From positions 5,622,001 to 5,686,000 of the forward strand of contig NZ_VFNX01000001.1 in assembly GCF_006715785.1 (NCBI RefSeq): a stretch of DNA of 64,000 nt, given 5' to 3'. Shown here one piece after another: positions 28,486 through 36,191 of the stretch. Position numbers and translations under genes: made by a program. The notes beneath the pieces were generated by a model that saw nothing but the letters and a program-made list of their open reading frames with translations, had not been told where the DNA came from and made no database searches. The stretch comes from Streptomyces puniciscabiei (GTDB lineage: Bacteria > Actinomycetota > Actinomycetes > Streptomycetales > Streptomycetaceae). Every line of letters begins with the position of its first letter. Position 1 is the first letter of the stretch.

Positions 28486-29694
28486 GTGTTCGGAATCGTC
28501 AGACCGTGCTCTCATCGGCTCGGGGAACGTCTCAAGGCCGAGTGGATGGCCCACTTGTGCGGACTCTGCCTCGCCCTGCGCCGCGACCACGGACAACTCG
28601 CGCGCATGGTAACGAACTATGACGGTCTTCTCATCTCGGTCCTGACGGAGGCTCAGTCCGGGCGGACCGCCGACGGCCGCCGTACGGCCGGGCCGTGCGC
28701 GCTGCGCGGGATGCGCACCGCGTCCGTGGCCCGGGGCGAGGGCGCCAGGCTCGCCGCCGCCGTCTCCCTGGTGCTCGCCGCGGCGAAGGTACGCGACCAT
28801 GTCGCCGACCGGGACGGGCTGCTGGCCCACCGGCCCGTGGCCGCCGCGGCGCGCCGGGTCGCCGCGGGCTGGAGCCGGGCCGGCGCCCACAGCGGCGCCG
28901 CGGTCGGCTTCGACACCGCCGTCCTCGTCGAGGCCGTCGACCGGCAGGTGGGTCTCGAATCCCTCGCCGGCTACGGCACCCCGGTCCTGACCGTCACCGA
29001 GCCGACCGAGAGCGCGACCGCCGCCGCCTTCGCCCACACCGCGGTGCTGGCCGGACGGCCGGGCAACGCGACGGCGCTCGCGGAGGTGGGCCGGCTCTTC
29101 GGCCGGCTCGCGCATCTGCTGGACGCCGTGGAGGACCAGGAGGCCGACGCCGCGTCGGGTGCGTGGAACCCGCTGACCGCCACGGGCACGCCGCGGGCCG
29201 AGGCCCGCAGGCTCGCCGACGACGCCGTGCACGGCATCCGGCTCGCCCTGCGGGAGGCCGAGTTCGCCGACGGCAGGCTGGTCCACCTGCTGCTCGTGCA
29301 CGAGCTGGAGCGTTCCGTGGACCGGGCCTTCGGCACGCGCGCGTGCGGACACGCGCCCGAGGCCTCGTTCGGACTGCCGCCCGGTCACCACGCGCCGAAC
29401 GCGCCGGGACACCCGTACGGCACCCCCTTCGGCGGGCAGCCGCCGCACCCGGGCAAGCGGGGCTTCTGGGCCGGCTGCGCGGCCGCCCTCGGCCTGTGCT
29501 GCACCTGCAAGGCGTGCTGCGCCGACGAGTTCGAGGGGCCCTGGTCGCGGAAGAAGCGTGAGGGCTGCTGTTCCGACTGCGACTGCGACGACTGCGGCAG
29601 CCCCTGCGGCTGCTGCAACTGCGGCGGCGGTGGAGACGGCAGCGGCTGTGACTGTGACTGCTGTGGCTGCGACTGCTGTGACTGCGACTGCTGA
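28486..29694 (+). CDS. DUF5685-family protein with extreme cysteine-rich tail
   Basis: The product (402 residues) begins VFGIVRPCSHRLGERLKAEW and continues MAHLCGLCLALRRDHGQLAR, the DUF5685 start with its CGLC motif. The helical middle includes VEDQEADAASGAWNPLTATG. The last 65 residues contain 23 cysteines in CC, CDC and CxxC patterns, ending CDCCDCDC, suggestive of binding several metal ions. GTG 28486 has GGGGGA 6 nt before it. It is divergent from the SepF-like gene and convergent with the binding-protein gene. Related proteins share the domain but I know no function. Confidence 0.8.
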   Translation: MFGIVRPCSHRLGERLKAEWMAHLCGLCLALRRDHGQLARMVTNYDGLLISVLTEAQSGRTADGRRTAGPCALRGMRTASVARGEGARLAAAVSLVLAAAKVRDHVADRDGLLAHRPVAAAARRVAAGWSRAGAHSGAAVGFDTAVLVEAVDRQVGLESLAGYGTPVLTVTEPTESATAAAFAHTAVLAGRPGNATALAEVGRLFGRLAHLLDAVEDQEADAASGAWNPLTATGTPRAEARRLADDAVHGIRLALREAEFADGRLVHLLLVHELERSVDRAFGTRACGHAPEASFGLPPGHHAPNAPGHPYGTPFGGQPPHPGKRGFWAGCAAALGLCCTCKACCADEFEGPWSRKKREGCCSDCDCDDCGSPCGCCNCGGGGDGSGCDCDCCGCDCCDCDC

Positions 29695-29714
29695 CCCGGT
29701 GACGGTCGCCGGTC

Positions 29715-30638
29715 TCAGGTCCCCAGTTCCGGAGGGCTGATCCGGGACCTTTTGATGGCCGACGCCGTCGTGCCCCACTTCCTGAGGATCCTGTCGTACG
29801 TGCCGTCGGCGATCAGCCTGTTCACCGCCGCCTGGAAGGCGGGCGCCAGCCTGGTGCCCTTCTTGAAGGCGAAGCCCACGTCCAGGCGGTGGTACTCGTT
29901 CAGGAACTTCAGCCCCTGCTGATGGGCCACGGCGTAGCCCAGGCCGTTGATGGTGGACATCACCACGTCGCTGCGGCCCTGCTGGACGGAGGACAAGATC
30001 GCGCTCGGTTCGGAGTACGTCTGCACCTGGTACGGCTTCTTGCCGGTGTCGGTGCAGACGTGCTTGTTCTCCTCCAGCGTGGCCTCGAAGGTCGTTCCGG
30101 CGCCGGTCGCCACGTTCAGCCCGCACAGCTGCCTCAGATCGGTGATCTTCGTCAGCCTGCTGTCCTTGCGGGCGGCGAAGCCCTGGCCGTCGTTGACGTA
30201 GGTGACGAAGTCGATGGTCTTGCGGCGCTCGTCGGTGACGCCGAAGTTGGACGCGCCGAAGTCGTACTTGCCGCTGTCCAGCGCGGGCAGGATCGCCTCG
30301 AAACTCGCCTGCTCCACCTTCAGCCGGATGCCGAGCACCTTGGCGACCGCCTTGGTGAAGTCGACGTCCTGTCCGGTCAGCGTCCTGCCGTCGGACAGAT
30401 AGGCGGTGCCGGGCGGCGTGCCGCCGACGCTGACGGCGACGGTGAGGCGGGTGGTGCCGGCGGGCAGCAGCTTCGCCGCCGCGTCGTCCTTCTTCTCGGC
30501 CGAGACGACATCGGTGGTGGGTACCTGGTCGGATCCGGCGGCGACTGCCGACGTGCCCGTCCCGTCCGAGCCGCAGGCGGTGAGAAGCAGGGTGGCGGCC
30601 GTAATGCCAACAAAAGGTGCGAGAAGGCGCGTGCGCAT
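29715..30638 (-). CDS. ABC transporter substrate-binding lipoprotein (amino-acid family)
   Basis: The 307-residue protein has a signal peptide with lipobox LLLTAC (Cys22), so it is a lipid-anchored solute receptor. The SBP_bac_3 fold is shown by GRTLTGQDVDFTKAVAKVLG, DFGASNFGVTDERRKTIDFV and LCGLNVATGAGTTFEATLEE. Family members bind polar amino acids or cystine. A cysteine leader peptide and hairpin sit in its 5' leader, which points to a sulfur compound as substrate. The matching permease is divergently transcribed, and the ATPase of the system is truncated. Confidence 0.9.
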   Translation of the reverse strand: MRTRLLAPFVGITAATLLLTACGSDGTGTSAVAAGSDQVPTTDVVSAEKKDDAAAKLLPAGTTRLTVAVSVGGTPPGTAYLSDGRTLTGQDVDFTKAVAKVLGIRLKVEQASFEAILPALDSGKYDFGASNFGVTDERRKTIDFVTYVNDGQGFAARKDSRLTKITDLRQLCGLNVATGAGTTFEATLEENKHVCTDTGKKPYQVQTYSEPSAILSSVQQGRSDVVMSTINGLGYAVAHQQGLKFLNEYHRLDVGFAFKKGTRLAPAFQAAVNRLIADGTYDRILRKWGTTASAIKRSRISPPELGT

Positions 30639-30732
30639 CGGGGGCGGTCTCCTGGGAGCAGACAGGGTGGCAGAGCGCGAGGGGAGGGGAGTGCGTGTGA
30701 AGGCGAGGGAGGTGAAGAGGGAGAACGCGAGT

Positions 30733-30755
30733 GCGCCCGCCCGGAGGGCAGGCGC
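30733..30755 (-). promoter_or_regulatory. attenuator hairpin after the cysteine leader peptide
   Basis: Stem arms 30733-30742 and 30746-30755 (GCGCC-x-GCCC with GGGC-x-GGCGC, one mismatch) close a 3-nt loop. On the minus strand the hairpin starts about 15 nt after the leader-peptide stop codon and about 95 nt before the binding-protein start. This is the expected place for a ribosome-controlled attenuator. Confidence 0.55.
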
Positions 30756-30770
30756 ATGCAGGGGGTCAGC

Positions 30771-30842
30771 TCAACAGGAAGAGGACCACACGCGACCGAA
30801 GTCGATGTGGGAGCGGGTGACCAGCCACTGCTGTGGATGCAT
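30771..30842 (-). CDS. cysteine leader peptide (23 aa) of the sulfur-uptake gene
   Basis: The minus strand encodes a 23-residue peptide beginning MHPQQWLVTRSHIDFGRV and ending WSSSC before TGA. It matches the actinobacterial leader-peptide pattern (R)xHIDxxRVxSxxC found upstream of cysteine and sulfur genes, where the terminal Cys codon is thought to gauge cysteinyl-tRNA supply. No ribosome site is present, but a promoter lies so close that the transcript would start near the ATG (leaderless), as these leaders usually do. It precedes the substrate-binding lipoprotein by about 130 bp. Confidence 0.85.
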   Translation of the reverse strand: MHPQQWLVTRSHIDFGRVWSSSC

Positions 30843-30848
30843 GGGCCA

Positions 30849-30877
30849 AGTGGAACAGGCATCCGGTTCCGCGTCAA
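30849..30877 (-). promoter_or_regulatory. promoter of the leader peptide and binding-protein gene
   Basis: On the minus strand TTGACG (30872-30877) and TCCACT (30849-30854) are spaced by 17 bp. The -10 ends 6 bp before the leader ATG, fitting a leaderless start. Confidence 0.5.
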
Positions 30878-30913
30878 CTGACTTGAGACGTACGGCTCAC
30901 AGTGCGGACAGCC

Positions 30914-30944
30914 TTGACAGGGCACCGAAACGACCGCGTACTCT
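30914..30944 (+). promoter_or_regulatory. promoter of the permease operon
   Basis: A perfect TTGACA (30914-30919) is followed after 19 bp by TACTCT (30939-30944). It lies about 100 bp before the permease start and faces away from the leader-peptide promoter. The spacer is 1-2 bp longer than ideal. Confidence 0.5.
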
Positions 30945-31043
30945 CGACGAACGGCCCTGCTGAGGGGCTCGGCCGTACCCGCGCCGCGCGGCGCGCCCGT
31001 GTGAAGGCATCACCCTGACTCTTTCGCGTCACGGAGCCTTCGC

Positions 31044-31901
31044 ATGTCATCCGACACCCTCGCCAAAGTCCCCGCCGCGGCGGAGAAACCCGATCCCGCC
31101 CACGCCCCGCGGATCGTCCCGCAGCGCCGGTACGGCCAGTGGGCGGCAGCCGTCGTCGTCCTCGCGCTGCTCGGGATCGCCGTCACCTCCGTCGCACGCA
31201 ACAAGGCGTTCCAGTGGGACGTCGTCGCCGACTACTTCACCTCCGGCTCCATCCTGCGCGGCCTCTGGCTCACGCTGTGGCTGACCGCGGTCGTCATGGT
31301 CCTCGGCTTCGCCCTCGGCACCCTGCTCGCCGCCTTTCGGCTCTCCGCCAACCCCGTGCTCAGGGCGGTCAGTTGGGGCTACGTGTGGCTGTTCCGGTCC
31401 ATCCCGATCCTGGTGCAGCTGCTGCTGTGGTTCAACATCGGGGCGCTGTACCCGCAGGTGTTCGGCCTGCGGACCGTCAACCTGCTCACCCCGGTCGCCG
31501 TCGCGATCGTCGGGCTCACCCTGCACGAGGCGGCCTTCGCCGCCGAGGTCGTCCGGGCCGGCATCCTCTCCGTCGACCGCGGCCAGATCGAGGCCGCCCA
31601 GGCGCTGGGCCTGAGCCGGTCGCGCCGCTGGTGGCGGATCGTGCTGCCGCAGGCCATGCGCTCCATCGTGCCGCCCGCCGGCAACATGCTCATCGGCACC
31701 CTCAAGGGCACCTCGATCGTCAGCGTCATCGCCGTCAACGACCTGCTGTTCTCCGCACAGTTGATCTACCACCGCACCTACCAGGTCATCCCGCTGCTGA
31801 TGGTCGCGACCCTCTGGTACGCGGTCGTCACCTCGGTCCTCGGCCTCGGCCAGCACTACATCGAGAAGTACTACGCGCGGGGCACGGAGCGCGCCCGATG
31901 A
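31044..31901 (+). CDS. ABC transporter permease (amino-acid, HisM/GlnP type)
   Basis: The 285-residue membrane protein has about five to six helices. The ATPase-docking EAA loop is EAAQALGLSRSRRWWRIVLPQA-like near residue 190, and WLFRSIPILVQLLLWF is a family signature. It should form the channel for the divergently encoded binding protein. ATG 31044 follows GGAG (31026-31036 region) at a suitable distance. Its stop overlaps the FAD gene by 4 bp. The cognate ATPase of this operon is truncated, so function needs an ATPase from elsewhere. Confidence 0.92.
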   Translation: MSSDTLAKVPAAAEKPDPAHAPRIVPQRRYGQWAAAVVVLALLGIAVTSVARNKAFQWDVVADYFTSGSILRGLWLTLWLTAVVMVLGFALGTLLAAFRLSANPVLRAVSWGYVWLFRSIPILVQLLLWFNIGALYPQVFGLRTVNLLTPVAVAIVGLTLHEAAFAAEVVRAGILSVDRGQIEAAQALGLSRSRRWWRIVLPQAMRSIVPPAGNMLIGTLKGTSIVSVIAVNDLLFSAQLIYHRTYQVIPLLMVATLWYAVVTSVLGLGQHYIEKYYARGTERAR

Positions 31902-33658
31902 GGCCGCAGCTGGTGATCGTGGGAGCCGGACCGCGGGGGACCGGACTGCTGGAACGTATCGCCGCCAACGCCCCCGAGCTGTACGCCGGTACGAGCCTCG
32001 ACATCCACCTGGTCGACCCGCATCCGCCGGGCGGCGGCCGCATCTGGCGCGAGAAGCAGTCACCGCTGCTGTGGATGAACTCGCACGCCGAGGACGTCAC
32101 CATGTTCACCGACGAGACGGTGGTCATGGAGGGCCCGGTGCGCGAGGGCCCCACCCTGCACCAGTGGGCGGGCCTCGACGGCAGCACCTTCACCGACCGG
32201 CAGCTCCAGGGCCGCTATCTGCGCTGGGTGTACGAGCGCGCGCGGGCCGAGCTGCCCGAGGGCATCACCGTCCACCACCATCCCCGGCGCGCCCTGCGGA
32301 TCAGCGGCCCGCGCGAGGGCCGCCAGCAGGTCTGGCTGGAGGGCCGCCCGCGTCCCCTCCTCGCCGACCTGGTGATCCTCGCGATCGGCCACCTCGACGC
32401 CGAACTCGACGACAGCCAAGCCGAGTTGGTTGCCTACGCCCGCGCGCACGGCCTGGTGCACCTGCCTCCCGACTTCACCGCCGACACCGACCTGTCCGCG
32501 CTGAAGCCCGGCGAACCCGTCCTCGTGCGCGGCTTCGGGCTGGCCTTCGTCGACCTGATGGTGCTGCTCACCGAGGGCCGCGGCGGGCGGTACGAGGGCG
32601 ACACCTATGTGCCCTCGGGGCGCGAGCCGGTGCTCTACGTGGGCTCGCGGCGCGGCGTGCCGTACCACGCGAAGATCGGCTACGACTGGACCGGCGACCG
32701 GCCCCCGCTGCCCCGCTTCCTGGGACCGGCCGAGATCGAGGCCCTGCAGGCCAGGCCGGAGGGCTTCGACTTCCGGCGCGATGTGTGGCCGCTGGTGGAG
32801 AAGGAGCTGGGCTTCGCCCACTACCACCGCCTCTTCACCGCCCACGCCGAGCGTACGGCGATGGCCTGGGCCGACTTCGAGGAGAAGTACACGGCCGCGA
32901 GCGACGTCGCCGAGGTGCGGGCGCTGGCCGCCGCCGCCGTACCCGACCCGGCCGACCGGCTCGACCTCGCCGCGCTCGACCACCCGCTGGACGGGGTGCG
33001 GTACGCCTCCCACGAGGACTTCCAGGACGGCCTGCGGGCCTATGTCGCGGCCGACCTGAGCCGCCGTCACAACCCTTCGCACAGCGCCGATCTCGGCGTG
33101 TTCCTCGGGCTGCTCTCCGTCTACGGGCAGCTCGTCCGCCTCGGGAACATCGGCCCCTGGTGGCACGGCTTCTTCAGCTACCTGGCGTCCGGGCCGCCCG
33201 GACCCCGGCTGCGGCAGATGCTCACGCTGTCCCGGGCCGGGCTGCTGAAGTTCCTCGGCGCGGACATGACCGTCACCGCCGAGGACGGGGTCTTCCGGGC
33301 CACGAGTCCCACCGTGCCGGGCTTCTCCGCCGAGGCCCGGGCGCTGGTCGAGGCCCGGCTGCCCGAGCCCACCGTCGGCCGGGCCCGCGACCGCCTGCTG
33401 CGCCAACTGCACGCCGACGGCGCCGCCGAGACCCCCGACGGACTGCTCCGGGTCGACCCCGGCGACGGCCGGATCCTCGACGGCGCGGGGCAGCCGCATC
33501 CCCGGCGCTTCGCGCTCGGCCCGTACACCGACGCCCGCTCCCCCGGCGCCTTCACCCGGCCGCGTACCGGAGGGGCCGCGTTCCGGCAGAACGACGCCAC
33601 CGCCCGCGCGGCGCTGGCCTTCCTGAGCACCTCACCGAGAAGGGAACCCGCACGATGA
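31898..33658 (+). CDS. FAD/NAD(P)-binding oxidoreductase-like protein
   Basis: The 586-residue protein opens with a dinucleotide-binding motif LVIVGAGPRGTGLLERIAAN, then PHPPGGGRIWREKQSPLLWMN, typical of the NAD_binding_9 family. A second nucleotide-binding stretch is VLVRGFGLAFVDLMVLLTEG. Such proteins occur beside amino-acid or sulfur-compound transporters and flavin monooxygenases. The ATG overlaps the permease stop, and its stop overlaps the ATPase remnant, so it is mid-operon. The reaction is unknown; N- or S-oxygenation of the transported compound is a guess from context. Confidence 0.8.
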   Translation: MRPQLVIVGAGPRGTGLLERIAANAPELYAGTSLDIHLVDPHPPGGGRIWREKQSPLLWMNSHAEDVTMFTDETVVMEGPVREGPTLHQWAGLDGSTFTDRQLQGRYLRWVYERARAELPEGITVHHHPRRALRISGPREGRQQVWLEGRPRPLLADLVILAIGHLDAELDDSQAELVAYARAHGLVHLPPDFTADTDLSALKPGEPVLVRGFGLAFVDLMVLLTEGRGGRYEGDTYVPSGREPVLYVGSRRGVPYHAKIGYDWTGDRPPLPRFLGPAEIEALQARPEGFDFRRDVWPLVEKELGFAHYHRLFTAHAERTAMAWADFEEKYTAASDVAEVRALAAAAVPDPADRLDLAALDHPLDGVRYASHEDFQDGLRAYVAADLSRRHNPSHSADLGVFLGLLSVYGQLVRLGNIGPWWHGFFSYLASGPPGPRLRQMLTLSRAGLLKFLGADMTVTAEDGVFRATSPTVPGFSAEARALVEARLPEPTVGRARDRLLRQLHADGAAETPDGLLRVDPGDGRILDGAGQPHPRRFALGPYTDARSPGAFTRPRTGGAAFRQNDATARAALAFLSTSPRREPAR

Positions 33659-33774
33659 GCGTCATGGTCGACATCAGGTCGGTGCACAAGAGCTTCGGCC
33701 CGCTCGACGTCCTCGAAGGTGCTGTGAGGATGGGTGCCGCTGGGGGCCGAGGGATGCCGAGGCGCCGGGCATGA
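33655..33774 (+). pseudogene. truncated ABC transporter ATPase gene (5' stub)
   Basis: An ATG overlapping the FAD gene stop opens a 39-codon frame that begins MSVMVDIRSVHKSFGPLDVL, the exact start of an amino-acid ABC ATPase (ahead of the GPSGSGKST P-loop in intact genes). After about residue 22 the homology ends. The remaining residues are arbitrary, and the frame closes within the start of the LLM gene. Everything from the P-loop onward is missing, so no ATPase can be made. The junction near 33718 probably marks a deletion that fused the stub to the next gene. Confidence 0.8.
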
Positions 33775-34853
33775 GCAATCTGCTGCATCTCGCCGCCGCC
33801 GTCGATCTGCCGGACTGTTTCGGCGCCGAACCGTACGTCGAGCTGGTCCGGCTGGCCGAGCGCGGTGGGCTGGACTTCGTGACGCTGGACGACTCCTTCG
33901 CCCGGCCCGGGCCCGACGCGCTCGCCGTGCTGTCCCGGGCGGCGCCCGCGACCCGGCGCATCGGCCTGGTCCCGACCGTCACCACCACCCACACCGAGCC
34001 CTTCGCGGTGCAGTCGGCCGTGGCGACGCTGGACTGGGTCAGCGGGGGGCGGGCCGGCTGGCGGATCGACGTGTCCGCCGGTGAGGGCGAGGCCCGGCTC
34101 TTCGGCCACCGGCCCACGGCGCCCGTCGGTCAGCTGTGGGAGGAGGCGGGCGAAGTCGCCGACGTGGCCGCGAAGTTGTGGGACAGCTGGGAGGACGGCG
34201 CGGAGATCCGGGACATGCCGGGCGGCCGTTTCCTGGACCGGGACAAGCTGCACCGCGTCGACTTCACCGGCACGGCCTTCTCGGTGCGGGGCCCCTCGAC
34301 CGTGCCCCGGCCGCCGCAGGGCCACCCCGTCCGGCTGGTCGACGCCACCGAACGCCAGGCCCGTACCGTCGCCGCCCGGTACGCCGACGTGGCCCTGGTC
34401 CGCGCCGCGACCCCGGCACAGGCCGGCGCCGTACGCGACGAACTGCGCGCGGGGGCCGCCGAGTTCGGGCGTAACCCGGATGCCCTGCGGGTCCTGGTGA
34501 GCCTGCTGGTGGACCTCGGCGACGGCGAGCACGCGGCCGAGCCCGGACACGGGGGCGGGGGCCCGCGGGCGACCGGGCGGGGGCCGCTGTACCGGGGCGG
34601 CCCGGTCGACCTGGCCGAACTGGTCACGGGCTGGTACACCGACGGGGTCGCCGACGGCTTCCACCTCGTGCCCGTCGAGCCGCGCCGTGACCTGGAGCGG
34701 CTGGTCAACGGCACGGTGGCGCTGCTCCAGCACCGCGGCCTGTTCCGCACCTTCTACCCGGGCAGCACCCTGCGCGAGCACCTGGGCCTGGCCCGGCCCG
34801 CCAACCAGTACGCCGTGTCCGGGAGGAACGTCATGGCCGGGGGAACGTCATGA
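33771..34853 (+). CDS. LLM-class flavin-dependent monooxygenase
   Basis: This 360-residue bacterial luciferase-like enzyme uses reduced flavin and oxygen. The TIM-barrel features include GLDFVTLDDSFARPG, IGLVPTVTTTHTEPFAVQSA and GGRAGWRIDVSAGEGEARLFG. The family often oxidises sulfonates, sulfones or amines. Its start codon lies in the last bases of the ATPase stub, and its stop overlaps the second LLM gene by 4 bp. The section PGHGGGGPRATGRGPLY near residue 260 is unusually Gly-rich and may be an insertion. Confidence 0.85.
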   Translation: MSNLLHLAAAVDLPDCFGAEPYVELVRLAERGGLDFVTLDDSFARPGPDALAVLSRAAPATRRIGLVPTVTTTHTEPFAVQSAVATLDWVSGGRAGWRIDVSAGEGEARLFGHRPTAPVGQLWEEAGEVADVAAKLWDSWEDGAEIRDMPGGRFLDRDKLHRVDFTGTAFSVRGPSTVPRPPQGHPVRLVDATERQARTVAARYADVALVRAATPAQAGAVRDELRAGAAEFGRNPDALRVLVSLLVDLGDGEHAAEPGHGGGGPRATGRGPLYRGGPVDLAELVTGWYTDGVADGFHLVPVEPRRDLERLVNGTVALLQHRGLFRTFYPGSTLREHLGLARPANQYAVSGRNVMAGGTS

Positions 34854-36115
34854 CCGTACGAGCACAGATGCACCTGGCGGTCCGGTTCCCGGCGGCCGGT
34901 GACACAGTGGAGGGGAGGACCGGTCCGCCGACCGGCCCGCGGATCGGGTACCACGCCTGCGAACGCCTCGCCCGCACCGCCGAGCGCGGGCGGTTCGACT
35001 TCCTGCTGCTCGACGGGGGACTGCGGCTGCCCGAGCACCGAGGGCGGCTGCACGACCTGGACCCGGTGGGATGGCCGGAGCCGGTCGTCGTACTGAACGC
35101 GCTCGCCGGAGGCACCGCACGGCTGGGGCTCGCCGCGACGGAGGACACCGCCTTCGGCGAACCGTACGAACTCGCCCGGAGAATCGGCACGTTGGACCAT
35201 CTGAGCGGAGGCCGGGCGGCCTGGCGGGTGGCGGCCACGCCGGACGCCGCCGAGAATTTCCGCCCCGGTGCCCACCCGGAGCGCGCCCCCGGTTCCACGA
35301 GGACGGCCGAGTTCGTCACCGTGGCGAGGCTGTTGTGGGACTCCTGGACACCCGACGGTCTGCCCCGGCCGGTCACGCACCGGGGCCGGCACTTCGACCT
35401 CGCCGGCGAGTTCGGGCTGCCGCGCTCACCCCAGGAGCGGCCCGTGGTGATCCACGGCGACGAGTCCGAGGAGACCCGGGAGCTGGCAGCGGCCACGGCC
35501 GATGTGCTCCTCACCCGGCACGGCCCGCCCGAGACGGCCCGCGCCCGCCGTGCCGATGTCCGGCGGCGGCTCGCGGCGTACGGCCGTGCGCCACAGGCCC
35601 TGAAGGTCATGCCCGCTGTCACCGTCGTCCTCGGTGACACCGCCGCCGAGGCGCAGGAGCGGGCCGCCGGGATCATTCGGCAACGGGTCACCCCGCGGTA
35701 TGCGCGCTACGCGCTGGAGCGACTCTGGGGCGTGGACCTCTCCGGCCACGACCCCGACGGCCCGCTGCCCGGGATCGCCCCACGGAGCAGCGATCCCGAA
35801 ACCCTGGCGCGCGTCGCCAGATGGCGGGCGCTGGCGGAGGAGAAGGGGCTCTCCAGCCGGGAGACCGTGATCGAGACGAGCGGCAGGCCGTCCTTCGTCG
35901 GCACCCCCGACGCGGTCGCCGCCGACCTCGACGCCCATGTCCGCGAGGGACTGGCCGACGGTTTCCTGCTCGCGGCCGACGGGCTGGAGGAGTTCGTGGA
36001 CCGGGTGGTGCCGCTGCTCCAGGAACGTGGCGTGTTCCGCACGGAATACCGGGGCGCGACTCTTCGCTCCCATCTCGGGCTGGATCACCCGGCGGGGAAG
36101 GCTGATCGCGGATGA
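34850..36115 (+). CDS. LLM-class flavin monooxygenase, NtaA/SnaA/DszA subfamily
   Basis: The 421-residue enzyme resembles the subfamily of nitrilotriacetate and dibenzothiophene-sulfone monooxygenases. Characteristic stretches are GRFDFLLLDGG, TEDTAFGEPYELARRIGTLD, LSGGRAAWRVAATPDAAENF and RGRHFDLAGEFGLPRSPQERPVV. It depends on a separate flavin reductase, which is not encoded nearby. With the transporter, the FAD protein and the other LLM gene it probably opens an organosulfur (or related N) compound. The cysteine leader in the same locus supports sulfur. The start overlaps the previous stop (ATGA). Confidence 0.87.
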   Translation: MTVRAQMHLAVRFPAAGDTVEGRTGPPTGPRIGYHACERLARTAERGRFDFLLLDGGLRLPEHRGRLHDLDPVGWPEPVVVLNALAGGTARLGLAATEDTAFGEPYELARRIGTLDHLSGGRAAWRVAATPDAAENFRPGAHPERAPGSTRTAEFVTVARLLWDSWTPDGLPRPVTHRGRHFDLAGEFGLPRSPQERPVVIHGDESEETRELAAATADVLLTRHGPPETARARRADVRRRLAAYGRAPQALKVMPAVTVVLGDTAAEAQERAAGIIRQRVTPRYARYALERLWGVDLSGHDPDGPLPGIAPRSSDPETLARVARWRALAEEKGLSSRETVIETSGRPSFVGTPDAVAADLDAHVREGLADGFLLAADGLEEFVDRVVPLLQERGVFRTEYRGATLRSHLGLDHPAGKADRG

Positions 36116-36125
36116 CGCAAGTGAC

Positions 36126-36161
36126 GCGGATGGAGCGGATGGCGCGGATGGCGCGGATGGC
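36126..36161 (+). repeat. 9-bp tandem repeat GCGGATGGM, four units
   Basis: Units at 36126, 36135, 36144 and 36153 are identical except for the last base of the first. They fill the 76-bp gap between the second LLM gene and the DUF1684 gene, just before its AGGAAAG ribosome site. The length may slip between isolates. Confidence 0.8.
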
Positions 36162-36191
36162 GCAGGTAACGCAGATGAAAGGAAAGACGGT

